This document shows, piece after piece, positions 24,583 through 35,055 of a stretch of 64,000 nt of DNA. The stretch lies in contig JALQBC010000002.1 in assembly GCA_023375675.1 (NCBI GenBank), positions 1,488,001 to 1,552,000 of the forward strand, written 5' to 3'. The position numbers were made by a program, and so were the translations under genes. The DNA comes from Cytospora piceicola (Eukaryota > Ascomycota > Sordariomycetes > Diaporthales > Cytosporaceae). Below the pieces are notes generated by a model. That model was not told the origin of the DNA and did not search any database. It saw only the letters and a list, made by a program, of their open reading frames with translations. Within the stretch, counting starts at the first letter, position 1, and every line of letters begins with the position of its first letter.

Positions 24583-25800
24583 ATGGGTGTTTCAAAGGAG
24601 GCAGTCTACGGAGTATTCTTCCTCGTCGCCATCGTCTCCCTAGTCGTCTCTCGCCTCGTCACCGCCCGACAAGCAAGACTCAAAGCAGCAGCATCATCAT
24701 CATCCCTTCAATCACAAGAGAAATCCGGCAAGCGGGCAGCCACTAAGGAGCCAGGAAAATGGACGCCCAGCGACTTCAAGTTCCCCAAGCCCGCGCCCCT
24801 GGAGGACTGGTCCATCGAGACCACCAAGCCGCTCCCGTACCGGGCCTTCCGCTACGGGCCCAAGTACAACGTCACCATGGGCCTGCGCACCGTCCAGTAT
24901 GACGACTGGATCCAGCTGGACAACAACTACCCGCGGTACCACGCCGACAAGGCCAAGCGCATCGCCGAGCGCGGCCAGAAGTGCTGCCGCACCATGCCCG
25001 AGGCCTTCCCCGCGGCCGTCGAGCTCCTCGAGGAGCTCACCGAGTACCTGCCCGCGCGGTACCCCACCCTGTACCGGCGCACCGCCGTCGGCCTGGACAA
25101 CCTCTGGTCGGGCGAGAGCTTCAACGTCGTCGAGCGGCCCCTCCGCGAGGACCCGATCCAGATGTGCGCGCGCCTCGTGCAGGACGACCTGGCCCTCATG
25201 ATCGAGAAGCCCGACGGCCAGTACTACCTCCTGTCGGGCGCGGTCCTGCTCGCCGGGTTCTGGCGCCTCGAGGACAAGGTCGGCATGCCGCTGTCCGAGA
25301 TCCACACCTCGGGCGACGTGCCGCAGTACAAGGAGAAGCTGGAGCGGGGCATGCTGGGCTTCTTCAAGAGGCTCAAGTGCGAGGACCTCTACTCGCGCAA
25401 CAACTACTTCATCCAGGTCGACGACAACCTCGGGTGGAGCTGGAGCATCGGGTCCGAGGACAGCCCGGCCATCAGCTGGGCCACAGCGCAGAAGGACCGT
25501 GCCGTGGAGCACCACATGTTCAGGTCGGAGAGGCAGTCGCTCAGGAGGCTGCCGAAGACGGGTGCTGTTTTGTTTACTATCCGAACCTACTTCCACCCCG
25601 TCACGGATATTGCTCAGGAGGATTATGTCCCTGGTAGGCTGGCCAGTGCCGTTCGCAGCTGGGGTCAGGATGTGAGGAAGTACAAGGGTGCAGAGAAGTA
25701 TGAGGCAGTTTTGCTCGAGTATCTGGATAATGAGCATCAGAAGCAGCTTGACCGTGGGTTGGATATGTCGAAGGCGGAAGATGTGCAATATCCGTGGTAA
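24583..25800 (+). CDS. membrane-anchored heme-dependent oxidative N-demethylase-like protein (DUF3445)
   Basis: Single exon, 405 aa. An N-terminal hydrophobic segment (VYGVFFLVAIVSLVVSRLV, about residues 8-26) suggests a membrane anchor. The rest matches the DUF3445/HDOD family: VQDDLALM, WRLEDKVGMPLSEIH followed by DVPQYKEKLERGMLGFF, NNYFIQVDDNL and RSERQSLRRLPKTGAVLFTIRTYFHP. Characterised bacterial family members are heme proteins that act as oxidative N-demethylases, for example on dimethylamine; the substrate of the fungal membrane-anchored form is not known to me. Codon use is strongly GC-biased in the middle of the gene, producing long antisense open frames that are not genes. It faces the GH79 gene tail to tail. 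Confidence 0.87.
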   Translation: MGVSKEAVYGVFFLVAIVSLVVSRLVTARQARLKAAASSSSLQSQEKSGKRAATKEPGKWTPSDFKFPKPAPLEDWSIETTKPLPYRAFRYGPKYNVTMGLRTVQYDDWIQLDNNYPRYHADKAKRIAERGQKCCRTMPEAFPAAVELLEELTEYLPARYPTLYRRTAVGLDNLWSGESFNVVERPLREDPIQMCARLVQDDLALMIEKPDGQYYLLSGAVLLAGFWRLEDKVGMPLSEIHTSGDVPQYKEKLERGMLGFFKRLKCEDLYSRNNYFIQVDDNLGWSWSIGSEDSPAISWATAQKDRAVEHHMFRSERQSLRRLPKTGAVLFTIRTYFHPVTDIAQEDYVPGRLASAVRSWGQDVRKYKGAEKYEAVLLEYLDNEHQKQLDRGLDMSKAEDVQYPW

Positions 25801-26094
25801 ACATGAAGCAGAGTCTTTTAGCAAATATCTAGGCTCAAGTTCTTGTTCCCATATGTTCAGGCACAAGCAGATAGGCCCATCTAAAACCGAGCAAACATCC
25901 TAATAACCATATCATATGAGTCTCACATGTGCGTTACAAGTAGCTATATTACGACTGAGGACGAGATGTTGCCCGAATTCAAATCATGGTCGATTTGGCT
26001 CTCATCTCACTATCAAAGATTTGAGGGTAGTTGCCTTCAATATGCTTCCCAAGTCTATATCCAAAACCACATGCCCTTGACAACAACCATCCTT

Positions 26095-27735
26095 CTAGCT
26101 TTGTAGATGAACCAAAATAGCCGAACTCTGGTATATCGTGACGGCAACCTCTCCATCCACGACTGCTAGCGTCTGAGTATCATTCCTCACGCCTGTGACC
26201 TCCTTCCCAAGGCTCTCATATGTCCACTGGCTACCTCCGTACGTAATCGTGTCCGCACTCGCGCCAGCCCCCAGGGGACTGCTGAGCAGATCAACAATGA
26301 CACTGTTGACCCCAGCCGGAACGCCAACCGTGATTGTCTGGCTGGCCCTTTCCGCTTTCGAGCTAGAGCTATTCCAGTAGTTCAGGTTCAGGAAAGCCAG
26401 CCTCTTCGGGACACCGTCCTCAAATGCGGCATATCCAGCCCAGTTGCCAGTTACCTCGTCCGTGATGTCCAGCTGCGCAACCTGAGCTTTGCCACTGCTC
26501 CCCACAAAGTCCGTCACAAAGGGCTGAGCGTAATAACTGGAAAATACTTGTGGTTGCGAGTTATTTGAAGCGACAGGGAGCCATAGGTCGAAACCGCTGT
26601 GCATGATCTGTTGGAAGTTGAACCGGGCAATCCCTATGCTCAGACCATATAGTTGGAAGTCGACCTGCCACAACGCCGAGCCGAGAACAGCCTGGTATGA
26701 GTAGTCGTGGGTTGGGTTCAGGGAATTGCCAATCTCAGACATGATGTATGGGATATCTGGCTTGTTCGCCTTCAGCCAGTCGATAGCTGGCCTGAAAAGG
26801 TCGAGATGACCAGTGATGGCGCTGTGAGACATCAAGCCTGTGGCAAGGTCCGCGGCTCCGCCTCCATTTGTCTGGTAGTAATGATGTGCCACCGTCTTGA
26901 CAATGTTATCATCGTCGATACCCAGGCCAAAGCACGTGGGCACATCCATAATGTACGCGTCTGCGCCCTCATCATCACCAAGATGGACGCTCACGTCAAA
27001 AGCCTGGAAGAAAGGCTCGGATGGGATGTCCACGGCATCGACTATGGCCGCAGCGTAGGCCGTGAAATTGCTGACATAAGTCTCATTATCCAGTGCAGGC
27101 AGGAAAGTCGGTGGTCCAAGGTTGTCAACAGGGTAAAGGTCAGGCTCGTTGCCTGGTTCGAAGGAGTGAATCTTGTCGATCCCGATATGCTCCACGACAC
27201 TACTTGCCCATAGCACCGTTTCGCTGACGTCGGTGATAGCGAGAGGCGTCTGGATGATGTACAGCGCGTCCGGAAAACTGTCGCACAAATCCCAAAAGGA
27301 AGGGCCCATTGTCGTCCCGCCGATGTCCTGGTAGTTGTATACCTCGGCCCGTGGCAAGGCCGGCTCAGTCTGATTCTCGAGATAATACGCATAGTCGGCG
27401 CTAGAGGGATGGTCATGAGCATTGAGCAACACTCTTGAGGAAAAGATGTCTTCTTACCTGGTACCGCCGATTCTGATCAAAGGCTTACCGCCAGTGCGGT
27501 TAGTAATCTCAGCGATGAGATTCTGGGAGAAGACATTGGGGTTGCCGTCCAGGTCCAAGGCATAATTCCAAAGGGAAGCTTGCTCAAAGGCAAAACCAGC
27601 AAAGTCAGGGTCGACAATACCGGACGCGTTGGCTGGCACACTTGAGGGAACCGAGACATAGGGTGCTGCGACCACAGAAGCTGCAAGCCACCCAAGAACG
27701 TGCTGCATGTATCGAGGTACCACCTTGGAAGCCAT
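26095..27735 (-). CDS. secreted glycoside hydrolase family 79 (beta-glucuronidase type)
   Basis: Two exons, 27735-27458 and 27400-26095; intron 27401-27457 (donor GTAAGA, phase 2); 527 aa. The signal peptide is VLGWLAASVVAA preceded by a basic stretch; ATG 27708 is an alternative start 27 bases downstream. Barrel motifs: acid/base Glu178 in EPGNEPDLY and nucleophile Glu315 in YIMSEIGNS, followed by a C-terminal beta-domain typical of fungal GH79 (about 420-527). Numerous N-glycosylation sequons fit secretion. Fungal GH79 enzymes remove glucuronic acid or its 4-O-methyl ether from arabinogalactan-protein side chains, which is compatible with the GH43 galactanase-like enzyme in this window, although the two are 14 kb apart. 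Confidence 0.92.
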
Positions 27736-28941
27736 CTCGACTGACCTGCCAACGACGGCCTGAGGAGTGGTTGCAGTGTGATGAACGGCTGCTACCCCAT
27801 CATAAATAGCCTCCTGGACGGCAGCAGTGCCGAGCACGTCTTTTGGTAGCCACATGATGTCGACGTAACTCGACAGGGCCGTTTGCAGCTGACCGGAGTA
27901 TATTCCTTCCAAGGTCTGGTTGATTGGACCAGCATGCAGCCTTCGAAACCTCCTTATCTTTGGATACTTGGTGTTATGCGTCTTTGTCTTGCCTTAGTGC
28001 CAATAAAGAACTGCGTCGGCCCGTGGAAGGGATATGACCGGGAGTATCAAGGCGACATTCTGTTGGACAAAGTCCCGCAAGCAATATGACCGGCGATATT
28101 ACGCAGACAGGGAAAGGGGCTGGGCCCACTGCCGTTCATTCATCATGCATGATTCTTGGCGGTTGGGATCAGTTTGGTAAGGATCTGAGCTATGCTTGCG
28201 TTGCTTTCTGTTAGAGATTGATCAGGGAGTACATATGCATAAGTATGTATGCGCTATCATCACACATATTTACAGCATGCTCAGCTCAAGCGTGCTCGGA
28301 AGTCGGGGCCAGCCTTCCCCGCATGTCGGTCTACATGGGCGCAGGCACGTCATGCAGCACCAGCAAATACACCGACAGTCATTGAAAATTCGGTCTATTT
28401 CTCGGCGCAGGTTGGTTTCTGTCAACTGGTTCCTGAGATGTTAAACCACTCCACAGAGGCCACGAGCAGGGATGGAGATCAAGATATCGTTGCTGTCTGA
28501 GAACGGTGTGACATGCTCATGTATGATGGATACAGTTAGAGCGTGCCCATTACAACTCCGCACGACTTATAAACATATCTACTCGACATTGAATATAAGC
28601 AAATTAGTTCTCATATTGCCGGTGATGTATTATTTTTGATTCAGGATGCCCGGGGCTCATTATGTGATCCAGTCGGATTGCTCTGGTTACTACATTCCTA
28701 GTGTATCTACGGGACTAACATGTCGTCAAGCTGTGGTGCAATTGGGAGTTAGTAAAAGTATCTATGCTAGTATATGTACCCGTGACTTTCACCCGTCACA
28801 TTTTGAGAAGGAATATGTATAAGATGACCCGCTTCAGCTTACTTGATCTATGTGAATATCTACCATTGCCTCGTTGCTAAGTTGCTTACTGAACTAAGTC
28901 ATAAATATACAGGCATAATTATGTACAGATGGGAGCAGATG

Positions 28942-29025
28942 TATAAAGGATACCGAAACTCTAAATACTAATCTGTCTATCCCACCTAGGCAAATTTGTT
29001 TGTCGTATATATCCAAGTATTCAAC
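28942..29025 (+). repeat. diverged direct repeat, copy 1
   Basis: It shares TATAAAGGATAYCGAAA at its left end and CTAGGCAAA plus ATATCCAAGTRATTCAAC-like sequence at its right end with 29676-29764, in the same orientation and with similar spacing between the blocks. The centre is diverged. Confidence 0.65.
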
Positions 29026-29675
29026 ATACGAAGGCTACGAATAATAAATCCTAGTCGGAAGTATACTATGGTTTACAAGCCGACCTGAGTAGTACTAGCT
29101 GGACTTGATCAGGAGCGGATTGTTACACTCATCGGTATCATCTTATGCCGTATTGGCGTAGAGTAATATTCGAAATTTACTCTTATTTCGCAGCTGGCTG
29201 TCAAATCGGGACCGGAGCTGCGAGGATTCTGGCTGGATTCAAGTTCGAGAAACCTATTGTAGTTGACTACGACAAGGGAGGCTTCTAAATTCGGATAAAG
29301 AGGTGTTATTGTGAATAGCTACTGCTTCTATCCAACTCGTTGCAGCAAATGTGTACTTAGTAGGTATTGACGTAAATGTCGCACAGCCTGATATGTTGGC
29401 AGCCGCATCGGCCTGATCAGGTCAGCTAAGACAGCCTGCCTATGATTCCGCCCGGGTTACTATGACTTGACATAGCGCCGCCCATGATGTAGTATACAAA
29501 AGAAGGGCCTGAGATGACTGTTAAACCTAGCGGGTGCAACCACGTATTCTCAATTGAACAATGATGCACACAAGGTAACACGTCTTGTCTTATTATTATT
29601 CGCATCGGCTGAATACCCACCAGTGCCTCAGTGCCAGGTATCTAAACATACACATGTATACAGAGTAAATAGAAA

Positions 29676-29764
29676 TATAAAGGATATCGAAATAGTGCGG
29701 ACAACCCAGCTGATCATCTCAGCTAGGCAAAGTTCCATATTCGTACATATCCAAGTGATTCAAC
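29676..29764 (+). repeat. diverged direct repeat, copy 2
   Basis: Second copy of the element at 28942-29025, about 735 bases away. The same end blocks are conserved; the middle differs and is a few bases longer. Confidence 0.65.
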
Positions 29765-29898
29765 TGGACAGGGGGCCCTGCAAGGACATAAAACTGGACA
29801 GCCTTTCCAACACTACCAGTTCTATCCTGAAAACTATAAAACCAGATCAGCCTGTCAATACTGCTATATCCTCACGTGCCCTTGCACTGATGTCTCCC

Positions 29899-32800
29899 TC
29901 AACGTCCCCTTCTCTGGCTCGGTTGGCCTCGTCCTTGCCTGGAGCCAACGATACTACTCCCTTGACTGAACCCTTCGTGATAAGAATCGTGCAGGCCCGA
30001 ACCGTAGCGTCCCCTGCTGGAACCCCCCTCCAACTTGTTTTCTTTCTCACCGACCGAGAACTCCTCCATCAGCTGACTGCTCGTCTGCCAGGGCATATCC
30101 TCCAGAGCCCCATACTGCAAGTCCGAATCCTCATAGTATCCCGCGTCGCCGTCCTCATCGTCGTCCTCGCGGGCCATGAGACGTTTGATGTAAGTGTTGT
30201 CCGGCTTGAGAGCCGCGTATATGCTCGGGACCACAACGATAGGCACCGCCTCGCCGGGGTTTCTGGACCGGACGGCGAGCGCCTTGATGGCCTGCAGCTG
30301 CCGGCCGGCCATCTGCCACGCGAAGCGGCCTCGGCTGTGGTACTGCTTCAGCGTCCAGCTCGCCTTGAGCAGCTCCCACTGGCTGAGCTCAGGGACGACC
30401 ATGCCCTCCTGGAGGAGAGACTGCCGGGCAAGGTTGGCCAGCGGGTCACAGGTGTCCTCTGGTACGATTCGGGGCTTGATGCCGCGCCATATCCCATATA
30501 CGTACCAACCCTTTGCTTGAAAACCATCATTGCTTGTCATCAACCTCAACCACTCGTTATGGCACGCCTCCAGGTCGGACCTCAGGCCATCACGCATGGT
30601 GAGAAACCAAGCGGCTCTTGGTATTCCGCGAGTGTCTGGGTGGCCAAACGTCTTCTCGAACTGCCCCCAATACCCCACGACGTCGCTGTCTAACACAGAG
30701 GCTCGGCTTGTCCGCATGAACTCGTACAGATCCTTAAGGGCGCCCTCCACGACGATTTTTGAAGAGTGCGTAAGGTAGTCGATAATGTGTTTGGCCCCCG
30801 GCCCCACGGCGAAACCATTTGTGTTCCTGTAGGCCGGCCGTGAGAGTTCCCGCCTCGATCCCACGACATCGTCTCGAAAGCGTTTCCACTCTTCACGCCC
30901 GAATAGGATGCCCTGTTTTGGTTGGTCAGCTAGGTCACTGAGGAGCCAACTGAGCTTGATGACCCTTTCATCGCTGACGGAGTTTAGATGATAGGCCAGT
31001 TGCTCCTTGGAAGAGGTGCAGTAACCAAGATACTTCGGCTTGAGGCTGAAAGCGAATGCTTTCTCAATCATCGCGTCGATGTATCGGCCTCTTCCGTACT
31101 GCGCCTTCAGGTCGCTAAGTTTGTCCCTATCTTTTCCTAGGTAAGACGAAAAGTCGGGTTTAGGGGGCACGTCGGCGTTTTCAAAGTTGCCCACGATATC
31201 GGGGTCCCAGCACACCCAGGCCTTGTCCCCGTCATAGTCACCCCCGGAAAGTTTTGCGGCCAGAGGTATGTCACCCTTCGAGGAGAAGATGATGACATCC
31301 CGGAGATGACGAAGTTCTGGCTTGAAGACTGCCTTGACCTTCTGGATGTCACTGGGCAGATGTGCCGGACATCTACCAACAAGGATATCAATGCCATCTA
31401 GATCTGACAGCTCGTCTGTTCCGTCGTTGAACTTCGACGAGAAACATAAATGGACCTCGTCGGGCTCCAGCACGCCCCAGAAGTCGACAAGCATATAAGC
31501 ATACGCCGACTTTTTGATCTTGATATTCAGCGCTTCTTTGACCGTATCTCCTTTTTGCTTCTGCCCCTGGAAGGCAAGGTCTTGTAAGAATTTTAGCTTC
31601 ATTGGCTCAAACCCGCCGTCGACGAGGAAGCTCATTATGTCCTCGTAGCTATATGGGAGGCCGCCAAGGAAGGGTATTCCTCGGCTTGACAAACGATATG
31701 TGCTTGACTTGTTGCTCTCCCGTATCCATTTTCTGAAGAGCTCGAGGTGCTGTAGGGCCAACTTGAGGTTTTCGGTCTCTTCCTCTGATTTTAGGCGCAT
31801 GTTGTTGATAAATACCTTCCTTATGAGGTCGATGTCATGGGCTCTGTCTTCCAGTATGGGTAGGAATTGTCTGTTCAGACTGGCGGAGATCAGATCCACG
31901 GAGTAGGAACGGATTTCCAGAGCCCGGTGGTCTTCATCAGACCAGTCACAGTTCCATTTTCTTTGGCTCGGATACGTCTCTATCCAGTCCTCCTGACTTA
32001 GTTCAGTCATTTCAGTGACCCACATCCCTTTGGCGCTTCCCAAGCGACCCTGAACCGCACTCGGAATCGTTTGCAAGCCAAGTGCATCTCGGACTTTTCT
32101 CATCAAGCTGGGAGAGATCCTGCCAGCACCATCGTTCATAACTTCTCCATTGGGTGCTTGGAGATCCACAGGCTGGTGTCGAATCTGGTGCTCTTCCAAT
32201 ACGAAGACAGGACTGGTTTTGCTCAAGCCTGAAATCCTCGCTGTCAGCGATATCCGAAAGAAGACTTCCAAGGCCCGAAAGAAGGCCATGCAAGACTATG
32301 CAAAACTCACCGAGCGCAATCCGTGAGAAGAGCTTCAAGTATGAGTCTTTGCCACCTTTCCTAAAGTTCAAAAGCCAGTCTAACATGCAGTTCCGTGTGC
32401 AGGCAGCCTTAACTACTGGGCATTGGCTCTTCGGCGGGATACAGTCCAGGGTTCTGGTATCCAAGCCCTTCCCCCTTTCGGCAAAGAAAAGAACCCTTTC
32501 GTTGAAGATAACTTTGGCTTCTGGGCCCTCAGGGGCACTCGGATCCTGGGACTTCACACTGCGGTCTTGTATGAAGAACGCCGACCATTGACGGCTGATG
32601 AGTGGATGAGACTGGGCTGCGAGCCAGCTGGCGACAACAGCCTCGGCGTTACTCTCATCGGCCAGCCACGAGTCGACTGACGGCACTCGAATCTCGAGAA
32701 ACCTATCTGAGCCAAAGCGACGGAATAGTCGAGAGCTCTGCTCACGTTTCAGAGGATTGAGCTCCAGCTTGAGCAGAGGCCCAGATCTTGCCCTTGTGGC

Positions 32801-33876
32801 GTGCATAGTCGCCGTTAAAGACACCGCTGCACCGCCATCCGATTTGAAGTTGTTATTGAGGGCATCGCGCCATGCTAGAGGGTCAGATTTGATCGGGAAT
32901 TTCTTCCCTTTGAACGATGCATGTTGTTTCAATGTGTCCCAGAGAGCGTCCTGATTATTCCAGCTTTCTGCATATCGCAAGTGAATATTGGCCAAGTCAA
33001 CATCGCAGTGCAGTGCGACCCTTGTCACTTCCCACAATACGACCAGTGGAGCATTGGCGAGCCCAGCTGAGAGCTTTCCCGCTAGTTACTACAATCAGTA
33101 TCAGGAGCAAAAGAATGATTAGGAACAGGAAGGCAAAACATACGCCAGACCAGGCGAAGACGGTCTTGAATGGATTGGGATGTGGAGGCACAGTCTTCGA
33201 GATCATCAGTCGAACTTGACGACGAAGCTATCGACGTTTGCGTCGAAGTTGATAATTGGCCATGTTTGTTGTAATTTGCAGAAGATGCCGTTTGGGAACC
33301 TTTTGGAAAAGACTCGGTTCCGGTGGAGAAACGAGTACCAACCGTGGAGGGGACCTTGAGTCCCTGTGAGCTGTTCTGTATAGACGCAGTCTCGGCCTGA
33401 CTAGACTGGATCTCAAACTCGCAGAAGGATTCCTCTAAAGCGTCTATATCTGAGGCAGTTGCTGAGAATAAGTCATCGTCCTCCGATTCATCCTCGTCTG
33501 GATACGATGGTTCTGGCTGAGATAGCGCAGTAGATTCGGCAGCATCGAGGTCCCAGGAAGCCGAGGCGGTGACAGAACCGGCCAGCTGTCGAGGTTGGCT
33601 CACTGAAGGCCGCAGAGAGGTTATTTGTCCACCAACATCTGGGTGGGAGACATAAGTTTCGGTGGGCACTGCCGGATAGCGCGACATCTGTGGAAGCTCA
33701 ACAGGCCTCCTTGCGCTGAGCGGCGCAGGCCGTGGGGTGGACCGACCAGCAACGTAACCGCCCGGGGTAGAGCTGTTGCGGATTGGCACATTGTCGAGAG
33801 CTCTGTGGGACTGGGGTGCCTTAAGATGGTTCCTTGGAGCACCTCGCTGGCGAATGGAAAGATCGTCTGGCGGCAT
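29899..33876 (-). CDS. RNA-dependent RNA polymerase (QDE-1/RRP type)
   Basis: Three exons: 33876-33144, 33081-32311, 32228-29899; introns of 62 and 82 nt; 1277 aa from ATG 33876. The frame is open to ATG 34077, which would add 67 residues, so the start is uncertain. The Ser-rich, acidic N-terminal 240 residues look disordered. The conserved polymerase core contains WEVTRVALH, the FIQD...FNERVLFF region, GIPFLGGLPYSYED and the catalytic loop SGGDYDGDKAW with metal-binding Asp832, Asp834 and Asp836, the DxDGD signature of cellular RdRPs. The C-terminus is Arg/Gly/Ser-rich. It makes double-stranded RNA from aberrant single-stranded RNA for quelling, meiotic silencing or related small-RNA pathways. 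No Dicer or Argonaute gene is present in the window. Confidence 0.93.
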
Positions 33877-35055
33877 GATTCCTTGCGCAAGTCTGGGCGA
33901 GCACCTGGTGCAGCACGGTGGTGTTGCCCTCAGCTCAGATGTGAGCTCGTGTGAACCAAGAGCAAGATGAAGCAAAATTGGCCATGCGATAGTTGTACGT
34001 TCGTCGAATGCATATATTAGCAACTTGGGGGCTCGATAATTGAGTTCAGGAAAGAGATAAAGTGGGGGACCGGGCAAGACTGTTCACCCCGAAGTTAACA
34101 TTCTCTAAGGTCGGGTTGCATCGCATCATACAAGGCAGTGAATCCACAATCACGTCCACTAATGGGACACTCGTCGAGGCTAGATATCCAAACGAGAAAT
34201 CGGGGTTGAAAAATGACTGAAAATAAATCCGAAGAAGTTAAGGAAAGTGGCGGAAACAAGTCAATAGCTTGTTCAAAAGAACGTAGGTTGGTAGAGATGG
34301 TTGCAAGGGAGAAGAGTGGAAGACATGCATGTCGCATCGACTGTGGGGGTCCCGGACAGGGTTTGTCTTTAGGGTTAACATCATATTGTGTACATGGTGC
34401 CCCACTATGGGGGGCTTCTGTAGATGTTTAGCCGTTATGAAGGCTAGGGCTGAGGCCGTCTAGGCTTGGACAATAAACCTGCGGTTCCGGATGTATGTTG
34501 ACAGGAGGTTCAAGAGTTGGAGAGATGTGTCGTAAGCCGTATTTCTGTTTGTAATATGCTGTGCCGATGTAATATCCGTGAGAGACACCAGGCCTGAGCC
34601 GCCACACGAAGATACTGAGTTTGTCGAAGCCATTACATGCCTGCTTCAATATCGCACCATAGATTCCCTTTGAAGACAAATTCGGCTTACCACTCGGCTG
34701 TGAGGAATGCAGGCCCATGGGCGAGGGGGTAAGCCGAACCCAACCCGAATCGAACCAAATATTGCCATTTTGCATACAAGGCCTCTCAAATCATGAGTGC
34801 TCATGCGTGGCGTAGGTATCATTCGATTAGCAAGTATTTCCTTGCAAGCCCAAAAGGCCTTTCCCAACGCCATAAAAATCCTCTCAATCACCTTCGCTCA
34901 GGGTCTTTTTCACTCTGGACACAGTCAAGCTGAAGCTTTGTGATATAACTTGATCTTAAGAGGGTCCAACACCTCCAAAAGCCCCCCTCGGAAATCACCG
35001 TGTAGCACATCATAACTCCGCGATAACCCCCCCCCCCCAACACCATAAAGGACAA
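33877..35055. other. intergenic, RdRP upstream region
   Basis: The region includes the possible longer RdRP N-terminus (33877-34077) and otherwise non-coding sequence. A poly-C tract lies at 35028-35038, just past the arrestin stop. No further gene is seen. Confidence 0.5.

Larger units (their letters stand above)
27736..29898. other. 2.2 kb AT-rich intergenic region
   Basis: No gene is recognised. The proximal part should carry the GH79 promoter. From about 28.5 kb the DNA is AT-rich and contains two related copies of an approximately 85-bp sequence (28942-29025 and 29676-29764). Confidence 0.5.

Noticed and set aside
24712..25866. 384-codon minus-strand frame opposite the DUF3445 gene
   Set aside because: Antisense shadow of a GC-rich exon; composition is Leu/Val/Glu/Gly-biased without family features.
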